Assembly (NCBI GenBank): GCA_963833885.1
Contig: CAWHZU010000036.1
Span: 186,001-250,000, forward strand
Origin: JASHPR01 sp963833885
GTDB taxonomy: Bacteria > Actinomycetota > Actinomycetes > Streptosporangiales > Streptosporangiaceae
Length of the DNA: 64,000 nt
Direction of reading: 5' to 3'
The position numbers and the translations under genes were made by a program. Numbering within the stretch: position 1 is the stretch's first letter; each line of letters starts with the position of its first letter. Below are positions 48,281 to 57,239 of the stretch, in pieces. Below the pieces are notes generated by a model. It was not told where the DNA came from. It searched no databases and saw only the letters and a program-made list of their open reading frames with translations.

Positions 48281-49321
48281 ATGGAACCCGAGACGCACTA
48301 CGCCAAGTCGGGGGGCCTTCGCATTGCCTATCAGGTGATCGGTGAGGGGCCCGATCTGGTGATGGTCCCGGGGCTGACCTCCCACTTGGAGATCCAGTGG
48401 CGAGACCCCGGCTACCGCCGATTCGTGCGCTCGTTGTCGTCCTTCTGCCGGCTGGTGCGGTTTGACAAGCGCGGCACCGGGCTGTCTGACCCGGTGGCCG
48501 AGTCGCCAACGCTGGATCAGCGCGTGGCCGACCTGATGGCGGTCAGCTCCGCGGCCAGGTGCCGGCGGCCAGTAGTGCTGGGCTTCTCCGACGGGGGCCC
48601 GATCGCCATTACCCTGGCCGCAGCTCATCGGCGATCGGTGCGGGCGCTGATCCTCTATGGCACCTCGCCGCGGCGCCCGCCCGGCCGGGTGATGCGGCAG
48701 CTTCGGGTGATGGCGCGGCAGTGGGGCCAGGGGGATTCGCTGGGGATGTTCGCCCCGACGCTGGCCGGTGAGCTGGCACGCCACGACCGGGCCGTGTTCG
48801 AACGGGCATCGGCGAGCCCGGCCATGATCAGGGCACTGGTGGAGTCGCTGACCGTCACCGATGTCAGGAGCCGCCTGGCTGAGGTGGCCGTGCCCGCCCT
48901 TGTGGTGCACCGGCGGTCGGATTTCGTGCCGTTCTCCGAGGCCGAGCTCTTGGCCAGGGGCATCAGGGGAGCGCGGTTGGTGGGGCTGGAGGGCAGCGAT
49001 CATCTCCCGTGGGTCGGGGACGTCAGTGGCGTCCTGTCTCCCATGGCCGAATTCGTCGCCGAGGTCTCCGGACCTCCGGCACAGCGGGTGGTGGCGGTGC
49101 CGGCGGCCCGGCCGCGGCGCCCCGTGACCGGCTGGGAGGCATTGACCGACGCGGAGCGGCGGGTGGCCCAGCTGGTGGCCGGTGGCCTGGCCAACCGCGA
49201 GGTGGCCGAGCGCCTGTTCCTGTCCCGGTACACGGTGGAGACTCATCTGAAGCACGTGTTCACCAAGCTGGGCGTGTCGTCTCGCGCCGAGCTTGCCGCC
49301 CTGGCCCCGCGAAATACCTGA
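48281..49321 (+). CDS. Alpha/beta-hydrolase fused to a LuxR-type DNA-binding domain
   Basis: 346 aa from the ATG at 48281; a longer open frame starts at 48116 without family similarity. Residues about 10-270 form a hydrolase (LRIAYQVIGEGPDLVMVPGLTSHLEIQWRDPGYRRF, LVRFDKRGTGLSD, nucleophile Ser103 in LGFSDGG, SDHLPWVGD with the histidine). Residues about 285-346 are a LuxR/GerE helix-turn-helix (LTDAERRVAQLVAGGLANREVAERLFLSRYTVETHLKHVFTKLGVSSRAEL). This hydrolase type is often joined to adenylate-cyclase or LuxR output domains, so it probably senses a small ligand and controls transcription. It lies 44 bp upstream of a flavin monooxygenase, a likely target. Confidence 0.9.
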   Translation: MEPETHYAKSGGLRIAYQVIGEGPDLVMVPGLTSHLEIQWRDPGYRRFVRSLSSFCRLVRFDKRGTGLSDPVAESPTLDQRVADLMAVSSAARCRRPVVLGFSDGGPIAITLAAAHRRSVRALILYGTSPRRPPGRVMRQLRVMARQWGQGDSLGMFAPTLAGELARHDRAVFERASASPAMIRALVESLTVTDVRSRLAEVAVPALVVHRRSDFVPFSEAELLARGIRGARLVGLEGSDHLPWVGDVSGVLSPMAEFVAEVSGPPAQRVVAVPAARPRRPVTGWEALTDAERRVAQLVAGGLANREVAERLFLSRYTVETHLKHVFTKLGVSSRAELAALAPRNT

Positions 49322-49365
49322 ACTCAGGGACGCTGGCCCATCACCGGGGCGGCACAGTTCCACGT

Positions 49366-50484
49366 ATGGACGGCATGACCGACGACGTGGTGGTGGTCGG
49401 CGGCCGGTGCGCGGGAGCACCGACCGCCATGCTGCTGGCGCGCGCCGGGCTCTCGGTACGGCTCCTGGAGCGATCTGCGCACCTGGGCGACGTAGTTTCC
49501 GGCCATCTGATCAAGCCGGCGGGAGTTGCCCGGTTGCGCCGGTGGAACGTGCTGGACGCCGTGCTCGCCACCGGCTGTCCCCGGCTCGGCGACCGGGTGC
49601 TGTGGCTGGGCGGCCAGCCACAGCACGCCCCGGCGCCCGAGCCGGGCACCGCTCCGATAGCACCGCGCCGGACGGTGCTTGACCCGATCCTGCTGACCGC
49701 GGCCGCGCAAGCGGGGGCCGAAGTCGAGATGGGGGTGTCCGTGCACGGCCTGCTACGCCAGGGCGGACGAGTCACCGGAGTCACGACTTCGGCCGGGGAC
49801 CGTCGCGCACGCCTGGTGATCGGCACGGACGGCCGCAACTCCCGGATCGCCCGGCTGGCCGGGGCCAAGACCTACCATGACCACCCGGCGGTCACGTTCG
49901 GCTACTACACCTACTGGCGCGGCTGCCCGGCCGCGGACGTGCACGCCTGGCTCGAACCCGGCAGGTTCTTCGGCATCTTCCCGGTCGGTGGCGGGCTCGC
50001 GCTCGCCTTCGTGCAAGGGCCACGCGGCGAGTACCCCGCATTCCGCCGCGACCCCCTGGCCGCCTACGTCAGCGAGCTGCGGTCGCGTCCCGCGCTGGCC
50101 ACCCTGCTCGCCGACGCGGTCATCGCTGAGCGGCTGCGCGGCACGGCAGCCCTGCCCACCTTCTTCCGGACGCCATCAGGGCCCGGCTGGGCGCTGGCCG
50201 GCGACGCCGGCCACCACAAGGACCCCCTCATCGCCCGGGGGATCGCCGATGCCTTCCGCGACGCGGACCTGCTGGCCTCAGCCGTTGTGGCCGGCTGGCG
50301 CGGCGACCTGGACGCAGCGCTGGCCCAGTACGGGCGTCAGCGCGATCAGTGCGCCATCCCGCTCAGTGATGCGAACCTGGGCATCGCCCGGCTGGACATG
50401 GCGGCCGGGGCGCTGGGCTGTGCCTGGTTCCAGATGACCGGGCTCGAGCAGGCACTCGACGACCCGGCGGCCGTCGGCAGCTAG
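49366..50484 (+). CDS. FAD-dependent monooxygenase (PHBH-fold), p-hydroxybenzoate-hydroxylase-like
   Basis: 372 aa from the ATG at 49366. The FAD motif is DDVVVVGGRCAGAPTAMLLARAGLSVRLLER; GxGxxG is replaced by GGRCAG, as in several actinobacterial members. RLVIGTDGRNSRIARLAGA is the DG motif. GPGWALAGDAGHHKDPLIARGIADAFRDADLLA is the second FAD motif, with KDP in place of the usual NDP/PPx. It would hydroxylate or epoxidise an aromatic or unsaturated compound using NAD(P)H. It follows the hydrolase-LuxR gene in the same direction and is convergent with an MFS exporter. Confidence 0.88.
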   Translation: MDGMTDDVVVVGGRCAGAPTAMLLARAGLSVRLLERSAHLGDVVSGHLIKPAGVARLRRWNVLDAVLATGCPRLGDRVLWLGGQPQHAPAPEPGTAPIAPRRTVLDPILLTAAAQAGAEVEMGVSVHGLLRQGGRVTGVTTSAGDRRARLVIGTDGRNSRIARLAGAKTYHDHPAVTFGYYTYWRGCPAADVHAWLEPGRFFGIFPVGGGLALAFVQGPRGEYPAFRRDPLAAYVSELRSRPALATLLADAVIAERLRGTAALPTFFRTPSGPGWALAGDAGHHKDPLIARGIADAFRDADLLASAVVAGWRGDLDAALAQYGRQRDQCAIPLSDANLGIARLDMAAGALGCAWFQMTGLEQALDDPAAVGS

Positions 50485-50537
50485 CCACCTTACGCGTCGC
50501 GCAGCGTTGGTGGTGCCTACCGGACCGGGAGCGGGCT

Positions 50538-50554
50538 GCACTAGCCACTAGTGC
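50538..50554. terminator. Hairpin between convergent genes
   Basis: GCACTAG-CCA-CTAGTGC is a perfect seven-base inverted repeat, extendable to ten bases with one mismatch. It overlaps the stop codon of the MFS gene and lies 54 bp after the monooxygenase stop. It may end transcription from both sides. Confidence 0.6.
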
Positions 50555-51990
50555 TGCGCAAGCTCTGGGGCGGCCGCCGGTCCGGCCGGGACCAGCGGGC
50601 CGGAGAGCCTGCCCCGGATCACGGTGGCCGCGACGACCGAGGCCAGCAACGTAAACCCGGCCGCGACGGCCATGGCCAGGTCGTAACCGGACGTCAGCGC
50701 CTGCGGGCCGGAGTCGCGGGTCAGCGAGGCGGTGTAGCTGGCCGCGACGGCGGAGATGACGGCCAGGCCGACCGCGCCGCCGATCTGCTGCGCGGTGGTG
50801 ATCAGCCCGGAGGCGAGGCCAGCCTGGCGGGCCGGCACCCCGGAGGTGGCGGCCGCGTACGCCGACGGGTAGCTCATGCCGAAGCCCACCGGCATCACCA
50901 GCAGGGCCGGCAGCAGGTGCAGGAAGTAGTTTCCGTGCACGGGCAGGAAGCAGACCCACGCCATGCCGGCGGCCACCAGGGCCGGGCCGAGGATGAGGTA
51001 GCGCCGGTACCCGTGGCGGGCGATCAGCCGGCGCATCTGGGCGGCTACCGGGCTCATGACCACCGGGACCGGGAGGAAGGCGAGTCCGGTCCCGATCGCG
51101 CTGTAGTGCTCCACGAGCTGCAGGTAGAGCGTGATCAGGAAGAACATGCCGAGATTGCCCGCGTAGACCGCCGCCATCGCCGCGTTGGCCCCGGAGAGGT
51201 TCCGGTTCCTGAAGATGGCCAGCGGCACCAGCGGGCTGGGCACCCGCTGCTCGTTCACGGCGAACAGCGCCAGCAGGGCGAGCGAACCGGCCAGCGCCGG
51301 CAGCGTCCGGCCGCTGGCCCAGCCCCAGTCCGGGGACTGGCTGAAGTAGAACACCGCCGCCATCAGCCCGGCCGTGACCAGGAATGCTCCGGGCACGTCG
51401 AGCCTGGCCCGGGTTTCCCCGGGCGCATAGGCCGGCACCACCCGGGCGATCACCACGTTCATCGCCACGCCGACCGGCACGTTGATGAAGAAGTTCCACC
51501 GCCAGCCCGCGTACGAGGTCAGCACGCCGCCGAGCAGCAGGCCGACTGCCGCGCCGGCGGTCGCGATCGTCGACCAGTAGCCGAGGGCCTGGTTGCGCTG
51601 GGGCCCGTCGCCGAAGGTGGCCAGCACAATCGACAGCGCGGCCGGCGACATCAGCGCTGCGGACATGCCCTGCGCGCCGCGCAGCACGACCAGCAGCGCC
51701 GGATCCGGGCTGATCCCGACGAGGAACGAGCAGACGGTGAACGCCACCATGCCGACCAGCAGCATCCGGCGCCGCCCGAACAGGTCGGCCGCGCGCCCAC
51801 CGAACAGCAGGAACCCGCCGAACGTCAGCACGTATGCGGTGACCACCCAGCCGATCGCGGCGTTGCCGAAGTGCAGCTGCACCTTGATGACGGGCAGCGC
51901 GACGTTGGTGACCGTGACGTCCAGGATGACCATGAACTGGGCGATCGCCACGCAGGCGAACACCAGCCACTTCGACCGTTGATTATCCAT
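50548..51990 (-). CDS. MFS exporter, DHA2 (EmrB/QacA) type
   Basis: 480 aa from the ATG at 51988-51990; in-frame starts at 52014 and 52035 are possible. About 14 hydrophobic segments. The motifs are VILDVTVTNVALP in TM1, GGRAADLFGRRRMLL (motif A) and RGAQGMSAALMSPAAL. The tail is short and Pro/Ala-rich. It is divergent from an XRE-type regulator, with a TATAAAT box and two CTGGTAC-containing sites between the two. It probably exports a drug or a metabolite when the regulator is released. Confidence 0.92.
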   Translation of the reverse strand: MDNQRSKWLVFACVAIAQFMVILDVTVTNVALPVIKVQLHFGNAAIGWVVTAYVLTFGGFLLFGGRAADLFGRRRMLLVGMVAFTVCSFLVGISPDPALLVVLRGAQGMSAALMSPAALSIVLATFGDGPQRNQALGYWSTIATAGAAVGLLLGGVLTSYAGWRWNFFINVPVGVAMNVVIARVVPAYAPGETRARLDVPGAFLVTAGLMAAVFYFSQSPDWGWASGRTLPALAGSLALLALFAVNEQRVPSPLVPLAIFRNRNLSGANAAMAAVYAGNLGMFFLITLYLQLVEHYSAIGTGLAFLPVPVVMSPVAAQMRRLIARHGYRRYLILGPALVAAGMAWVCFLPVHGNYFLHLLPALLVMPVGFGMSYPSAYAAATSGVPARQAGLASGLITTAQQIGGAVGLAVISAVAASYTASLTRDSGPQALTSGYDLAMAVAAGFTLLASVVAATVIRGRLSGPLVPAGPAAAPELAQH

Positions 51991-52016
51991 GGCCACCAGC
52001 CTGCTGCCGTTCATTA

Positions 52017-52050
52017 GCCTGGTACAGGCAAGCATTTATACTGGTACCAA
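52017..52050. promoter_or_regulatory. Two CTGGTAC-containing sites between MFS and XRE genes
   Basis: GCCTGGTACAGGC at 52017-52029 is a dyad with five-base arms. CTGGTACCAA at 52041-52050 repeats its core. A TATAAAT box on the minus strand (about 52034-52040) lies between them. The adjacent XRE regulator is the natural candidate to bind and shut off the exporter. Confidence 0.6.
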
Positions 52051-52084
52051 TGCCACCAGTGACAACGTCGGCCGAGGTGATCTG

Positions 52085-52903
52085 ATGACAGACATGGTCC
52101 AGCGAGAGGAGCTCGCCTCGTTCCTGCGGTCACGGCGTGAGGGCACCGACCCGGTCAGCGTCGGCCTGCGGCCGGGCCCCCGGCGGCGGACGCCCGGGCT
52201 GCGCAGGGAGGAACTGGCGCAGCTGTCCGGGATCAGTGTCACCTGGTACACCTGGCTCGAGCAGGGCCGCCACATCACCGTCAGCCGCGAGGTGATCGAG
52301 AGCCTGGCGCGCGTGCTGCGGATGACTCCGCCCGAGCGCGAGCACCTGTTCACCGTGGCAGGCCAGGCCCTGCCCGCCCAGACCGTCGGGCCGCCGGAAG
52401 TCGACGACACCCTGCGGCGTCTCGTTCAGGCCCTCGACCCCAGTCCCGCCTTCGTCGTCAACCCCTGGTGGGACCTGCTCACCTACAACGAGACCTACTC
52501 CTTCCTGCACGGCGGCCTTGACGCCCGCCCGCCCGCCGAGCGCAACGTGCTGTGGCTGTTCTTCGCCACCGACCCGGCCCGCTCCCTGATCGTCAACTGG
52601 CCCGACGAGGCCCGCCAGCTCGTCGGCCAGCTTCGCGCGCGCCTGGCCCAGTACCCCGGCGACCCCCGCGGCCCCGAGCTCGTCGCCGCCCTCACCGCAG
52701 CCAGCCCCAAGTTCGCCGAGCTCTGGCAGCAGCACCCGACCGCGCGATTCCGCGGCTACCGCAAGAGTTACCGGCACCCGACCGCGGGACCGCTCAGCCT
52801 CGACATCATCGCGCTCACCGCTTCCAGCAACGAGCAGCAGCACCTCACCGTGCTGCTGCCAGCCGACCAGGCCACCGCCGACAAGCTCGGCCAACTGCGC
52901 TGA
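52085..52903 (+). CDS. XRE family regulator with MmyB-like ligand-binding domain
   Basis: 272 aa from the ATG at 52085, with GAGGTGA about 5 bp upstream. The N-terminal helix-turn-helix reads TPGLRREELAQLSGISVTWYTWLEQGRHITVSREVIESLARVLRM, the standard form of this actinobacterial group. The C-terminal PAS-like MmyB domain has PSPAFVVNPWWDLLTYNETYSFL and RKSYRHPTAGPLSLDIIALTASSNEQQHLTVLLPAD. Members typically repress a divergent oxidoreductase or exporter gene; here the MFS exporter is divergent. The E1-like enzyme gene follows 43 bp downstream. Confidence 0.93.
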   Translation: MTDMVQREELASFLRSRREGTDPVSVGLRPGPRRRTPGLRREELAQLSGISVTWYTWLEQGRHITVSREVIESLARVLRMTPPEREHLFTVAGQALPAQTVGPPEVDDTLRRLVQALDPSPAFVVNPWWDLLTYNETYSFLHGGLDARPPAERNVLWLFFATDPARSLIVNWPDEARQLVGQLRARLAQYPGDPRGPELVAALTAASPKFAELWQQHPTARFRGYRKSYRHPTAGPLSLDIIALTASSNEQQHLTVLLPADQATADKLGQLR

Positions 52904-52946
52904 GCGCGCCAATGTGCCGTAGACGTCCGCGGGAGGTGCGGCGAGG

Positions 52947-55337
52947 ATGGCACCCATGACCACTCCGACGGGGGCCCAGGCCACGTACGCCGGCCGAATG
53001 CCTGGTCCCGACCCCGCGGCGGCCGCCGACGGCCAGGAGTTCGCGGTGCTTGGCGCCATCGAGCAGCGTGCGCTCTGGCTGTCGACCGCGATCGTCGACT
53101 ACGCCAATAAGGTGCGGCCAAACCCGAGCGGGCTCAAGGTCGGCGGCCACCAGGCGTCCAGCGCATCCATGGCGTCGATCATGACGGCGCTGTGGTTCCG
53201 CCACCTGCGCGGCGAGGACCGGGTGTCGGTCAAGCCGCACGCGTCGCCGATGCTGCACGCGATCAATTACCTGCTCGGCAACCTTGACGCGTCCTACCTG
53301 ACCCGGCTGCGCGAACTGGGCGGCCTGCAGGCCTACCCGAGCCGCTCGAAGGACCCTGACGCGGCCGACTACTCCACCGGCTCGGTCGGCATCGGCGCCA
53401 CCGCGCCGATATGGGGTGCGATCGCACGCCGCTACGTCAGCCATCACTTCGGGCCCGACGTGGCCGGCGACGTCCGCGGCACCGGCCGCCAGTACTCGCT
53501 GCTCGGCGACGCCGAGCTCGACGAGGGGGCCTGCTGGGAGGCGATCATCGACCCGATGGTGGCCGAGCTGGGCGAGGTCGTCTGGATCGTCGACATGAAC
53601 CGCCAGTCGCTCGACCGGGTGGTCCCCAACATCGGGATCCTCCGCATCGAGGGCATGTTCGCCGCGGCGGGCTGGCAGGTCATCACCGCCAAGTACGGCC
53701 ACGAGCTGGAGCTGCTCTTCGCCCGGCCCGGGGGCCATGCCCTGCGGCGGCGCATCGACGAGATGCCCAACCCCGAATACCAGCGGCTACTGCGGCTGCC
53801 CGCCGGCAAGCTGCGTGCGAGCCTGCCCAGTGGCCCGGACGCCGACGCGATCGGCGCGCTGATCGCAGGCCTCCCCGACGACACGCTGATGTCCGCGTTC
53901 CGGAACCTGGGCGGCCACGACCTGCGGGCGCTGGACACGGCGCTGCGCGCCATCGACGACACGCGTCCCAGCGTGATCTTCGCCTACACGGTCAAGGGGT
54001 ACGGGCTGGCAACCGAGGGCCACCCGCAGAACCACTCGTCCCTGCTGACCGCGGAGCAGCTTGCGCAGCTCGCGACCCGTTCCGGAATCGATTTGGCCGA
54101 CCCCTGGGCACGCTTCCCGCCCGGCAGCCCCGAGGCCCTGGCCTGCGCCGAGGCGGCGGCCAGGCTGCGCCGGGCCCCGGTGCCCGCAGCACCGCCGATC
54201 GCCGTCCCGGCCGACCTCGGGCACACCCCGCGCGGCACCGGCACCACCCAGGCGGCGCTCGGCCGCACCCTGCTGGACCTCAACCGGGCCGCTCCCGAGG
54301 TGGGCAAGCGGATCGTCACGATCAGCCCCGACGTGAGCTCCAGCACGAACCTGGCCGGCTGGGTCAACAAGGTCGGTGTCTGGTCCCACGCCGAGCGGCC
54401 CAACTGGTTCGCCGACGACAGTGAGACGCTGCTGCAGTGGCGGGAACGGCCCTCCGGACAGCACGTGGAGCTGGGCATCGCCGAGGTGAACCTCGTCGGC
54501 GCGATGGGCGAGTTCGGCGCCACCTGGAGCCGGTGGGCGGCACCGCTGATCCCGATCGGCGTGCTGTACGACCCGTTCGTCGGACGGGCCCTGGAGCCCT
54601 GGTCGTTCGGTTGCTACGCGGGCGGCCAGTCGATCCTGGTGGGCACGCCGTCGGGCGTCTCGCTCGCCCCGGAGGGCGGCGCGCACCAGTCGATCACCAC
54701 CCCGTCCATCGGGCTCGAGCAGCCGGAGTGCGTCGCGTACGAGCCCGCTTTCGCGATCGACGCGCAGTGGGCGCTGCTCGCGGCCATGACCCAGATCGGC
54801 CGTCCCGGCGGCAAGTCGGCGTACCTGCGGCTGTCCACCAGGCCGGTCGACCAGACCGCGGCCCAGGTGCCCGAGGACCCGGCCGGGCGGGAGCGCCGCC
54901 GCCGCCACGTGGTCGCCGGCGGCTACGCGCTGCGCCGGGCCGACGAGCCCGCCCTGACGATCGTCACGATGGGCGCGGTCGTGCCGGAGGCGCTGGCCGC
55001 GGCCGACCGGCTCGCCGCGATGGGCCAGCCGGCTGACGTCGTGTGCGTCACCAGCCCCGGCCTGCTCTTCGAGGCCGTGCAGGCCCGCCGGGGCCTGGTG
55101 GACTGCCCGGACTGGATACTCGACGCGATCCTCCCGGCCGACCGGGCGGCGCCGATGGTCACCGTGCTGGACGGCCACCCGCACACGCTGGCGTTCCTCG
55201 CGGGTGTCCGACGGGTGCCGGCCACGCACCTCGGGGTGACGAAATTCGGCCAGTCGGGCGACCTCGAAGACGTGTACCGCTACCACCACATCGATACCGA
55301 CTCGATCATCGGCGCAGCGCTCGACCTGGTCGACTGA
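52947..55337 (+). CDS. Homodimeric pyruvate dehydrogenase E1-like (AceE/transketolase-like) ThDP enzyme
   Basis: 796 aa, roughly 90 residues shorter than typical AceE. The ThDP pyrophosphate region is YSLLGDAELDEGACWEAI with VVWIVDMNRQSLDRVVPNIGI, close to the AceE form. SASMASIMTALWFRHL and SVKPHASPMLHAINYLLG precede it. The central transketolase domain has HVELGIAEVNLVGAMGEFGATWS. The C-terminal domain has VTMGAVVPEALAAADRLA. No E2 or E3 gene is nearby, so it may serve a shared complex or act as a stand-alone 2-oxo acid decarboxylase or transketolase-like enzyme. Start choice is 52947 or the ATG 9 bp later. Confidence 0.88.
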   Translation: MAPMTTPTGAQATYAGRMPGPDPAAAADGQEFAVLGAIEQRALWLSTAIVDYANKVRPNPSGLKVGGHQASSASMASIMTALWFRHLRGEDRVSVKPHASPMLHAINYLLGNLDASYLTRLRELGGLQAYPSRSKDPDAADYSTGSVGIGATAPIWGAIARRYVSHHFGPDVAGDVRGTGRQYSLLGDAELDEGACWEAIIDPMVAELGEVVWIVDMNRQSLDRVVPNIGILRIEGMFAAAGWQVITAKYGHELELLFARPGGHALRRRIDEMPNPEYQRLLRLPAGKLRASLPSGPDADAIGALIAGLPDDTLMSAFRNLGGHDLRALDTALRAIDDTRPSVIFAYTVKGYGLATEGHPQNHSSLLTAEQLAQLATRSGIDLADPWARFPPGSPEALACAEAAARLRRAPVPAAPPIAVPADLGHTPRGTGTTQAALGRTLLDLNRAAPEVGKRIVTISPDVSSSTNLAGWVNKVGVWSHAERPNWFADDSETLLQWRERPSGQHVELGIAEVNLVGAMGEFGATWSRWAAPLIPIGVLYDPFVGRALEPWSFGCYAGGQSILVGTPSGVSLAPEGGAHQSITTPSIGLEQPECVAYEPAFAIDAQWALLAAMTQIGRPGGKSAYLRLSTRPVDQTAAQVPEDPAGRERRRRHVVAGGYALRRADEPALTIVTMGAVVPEALAAADRLAAMGQPADVVCVTSPGLLFEAVQARRGLVDCPDWILDAILPADRAAPMVTVLDGHPHTLAFLAGVRRVPATHLGVTKFGQSGDLEDVYRYHHIDTDSIIGAALDLVD

Positions 55338-55354
55338 ACACCGTGCTCTAGGAG

Positions 55355-57169
55355 GGCACTGAATAAAGGGGATGCCTGGCTTAGTGTGCTGCTGGCAGGT
55401 ATCCGGTCATCTGGGATGATCGTTGCATGCAGGGCAGGGAGCGGTCGGACGGGCAGTTACTGGACGCGGGGATGCTGGTCGGGCATCTGGTGCCGGCGGG
55501 GAGCATGTTCGCGTTCTTGGCGGCGCATCGCCAGGAGCTGTTCGATGACGCGGACTTCGCGGACCTGTTCCCGTCAGGGAAGGGTCGGCCCTCGGTGCCG
55601 GCGAGCGTGATGGCCTCGGTGATGGTGCTGCAGGTGCTCCATGATTACTCCGACGCTGAGGCGGCCGAGGCGGCCCGCTGTGACCTGCGATGGAAGGCGG
55701 CGTGCGGGTTCCCGCTGGATCACGAGGGCTTTGATCCCTCGACGCTGGTGTACTGGCGGCGGCGGATCGCCGGGTCAGCGCGGCCGGACCGGATCAGCGA
55801 CGCGGTCAGGAAGATCGTGGCGGAGACCGGTGTGCTGAAAGGCCGCCGGCGCCGGGCGGTGGACTCGACGATTCTGGCCGATGCGGTGGCTACCCAGGAC
55901 ACCGTGACCCAGCTGGTCGCCGCGATCCGCCGGGTGGGGCGGGTAGTGCCCGGGGCGGCGGAGCTGATCACGGCGGCCTGCACCGGGCATGACTACTCGG
56001 CGCCGGGCAAGCCACGGGTCGACTGGGACGACCCGCAGGCCAAAGACGCGCTCGTCTCGGCCCTGGTGAACGACGCGAACGCGCTCGTGGCGGCGCTGAA
56101 AGACCGGGAACTGGGTGAGCGGGCCGCCTCCGCGGTGGGGCTGCTGGCGCTGGTCGCCGGGCAGGATGTCGAGCCCGCTGAGGGATCGGACGGGACCGAT
56201 GGACGGTGGCGGATCGCCCGGAAGGTAGCCGGGGGCCGCGTCATCTCCACCGTGGACCCAGAGGCGCGGCATACGCGCAAGTCACCAGAGAACCGCCGTG
56301 ATGGCTACCGCGCCCACGTGGCTGCCTGCCCGCAGACCGGCATCATCACCGGTGAGCGGCTGACCCGGGCAGCCGGGGAGGAGAACAGCGACGCCGCCAT
56401 CGCCGGGGAGTTCTTAGCTGGCCAGGCCGCCGGCGGCGGCCCGCCGTGTGAGTGGTACGGCGATTCCGCTTACGGCACCGGGGACCTGCGCGCGGCAATC
56501 AGGCAGGCCGGGCACACGGCGGTGATCAAGCCCCGGCCGCTCAAGCCTGCGGTCGAGGGCGGGTTCACCCTCGATGACTTCACCGTCGATGAGACCGCGC
56601 ACACCGTGACCTGCCCGGCTGGCGTCACCCGGCCGGTCACCGCAAGCCGCAACGTCACCTTCGGCGCCGCATGCTGCGGCTGCGCGTTGCGCGCCCGCTG
56701 CACCACCAGCAAGCACGGCCGTGCGCTGATCTTGCACGAGCACGACGCGCTGCTGCGCGCCGCGCGCGCCGCCTGGGCAGCTCAGCCTGGGCTGTGTGAG
56801 GACTACCGGAAGTTCCGCCCCAACGTCGAACGGGTGATCTCCCAGATCGCCAGCCGCGGCGGGCGGCGCCTCAGACTCCGCTACCTCGGCACCGCCAGGA
56901 ACAACGCCTGGCTCAAGCACCGCACCGCAGCCCTCAACCTGCGCAACCTCATCAGCCGCGGTCTCACCCGCGACAACGGGGCATGGGTGCTGGCCTGACC
57001 ACCTCCGGCAGGCACCAGCGGCCGCTTGCAACCACCCCCGCATCCCTGCCAGGCTGGCCCCGGCGGGAAGAGCGACCACGTTGCTGGCCCGAAAGGGCCA
57101 GGCTCTCTGCCGCACAGACGGCCTTGTCGGCGCTCTTCCCGCCCCAAGACCACCGCATTATTCAGTGCC
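55355..57169 (+). mobile_element. IS1182-family insertion sequence
   Basis: 1815 bp bounded by perfect 12-bp terminal inverted repeats (GGCACTGAATAA at 55355 and TTATTCAGTGCC at 57158-57169); similarity continues weakly inward (AAGGGGATG against the complementary ATGCGGTGG). It contains one transposase gene that looks intact. No target-site duplication is seen: GGAG flanks the left side and AAAA the right. The left end lies 17 bp after the E1-like gene stop. The right side abuts an A/G-rich tract and then a decayed FAH gene, so a deletion or rearrangement may have followed insertion. Confidence 0.92.
55427..56998 (+). CDS. Transposase, IS1182 family (DDE)
   Basis: 523 aa from the ATG at 55427. 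The N-terminal domain reads MFAFLAAHRQELFDDADFADLFPSGKGRPSVPASVMASVMVLQVLHDYSDAEAAEAARCDLRWKAACG, typical of IS1182/IS5-group transposases. The catalytic region includes RRAVDSTILADAV and WYGDSAYGTGDLRAAI. A four-cysteine cluster (CCGCALRARC) precedes DYRKFRPNVERVISQIASRGGRRLRLRYLGTARNNAWLKHRTAALNLRNLI. Full length, no frameshift, so it could be active. Confidence 0.93.
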   Translation: MQGRERSDGQLLDAGMLVGHLVPAGSMFAFLAAHRQELFDDADFADLFPSGKGRPSVPASVMASVMVLQVLHDYSDAEAAEAARCDLRWKAACGFPLDHEGFDPSTLVYWRRRIAGSARPDRISDAVRKIVAETGVLKGRRRRAVDSTILADAVATQDTVTQLVAAIRRVGRVVPGAAELITAACTGHDYSAPGKPRVDWDDPQAKDALVSALVNDANALVAALKDRELGERAASAVGLLALVAGQDVEPAEGSDGTDGRWRIARKVAGGRVISTVDPEARHTRKSPENRRDGYRAHVAACPQTGIITGERLTRAAGEENSDAAIAGEFLAGQAAGGGPPCEWYGDSAYGTGDLRAAIRQAGHTAVIKPRPLKPAVEGGFTLDDFTVDETAHTVTCPAGVTRPVTASRNVTFGAACCGCALRARCTTSKHGRALILHEHDALLRAARAAWAAQPGLCEDYRKFRPNVERVISQIASRGGRRLRLRYLGTARNNAWLKHRTAALNLRNLISRGLTRDNGAWVLA

Positions 57170-57230
57170 AAAAAAAAGAAAAAAAAAAAAGAAAAGAAAC
57201 CCAAAAAAGAAAGAAAAAGAGAAACTCAGT
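57170..57230 (+). repeat. A/G-rich low-complexity tract abutting the right IS end
   Basis: About 60 bp made almost only of A and G on the plus strand, with runs of 7-12 A, directly after the last base of the IS inverted repeat. This is highly unusual for DNA of this GC content and has no coding sense. It may be a mutated junction, slipped-strand expansion or an assembly artefact. Confidence 0.9.
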
Positions 57231-57239
57231 GAGATATTA

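Noticed and set aside
50551..52017. 488-codon plus-strand frame opposite the second DHA2 exporter
   Set aside because: The same GC-shadow character; the minus-strand frame has all MFS motifs.
55345..57179. Target-site duplication flanking the IS element
   Set aside because: The bases next to the two terminal repeats differ (GGAG and AAAA), so none is present.
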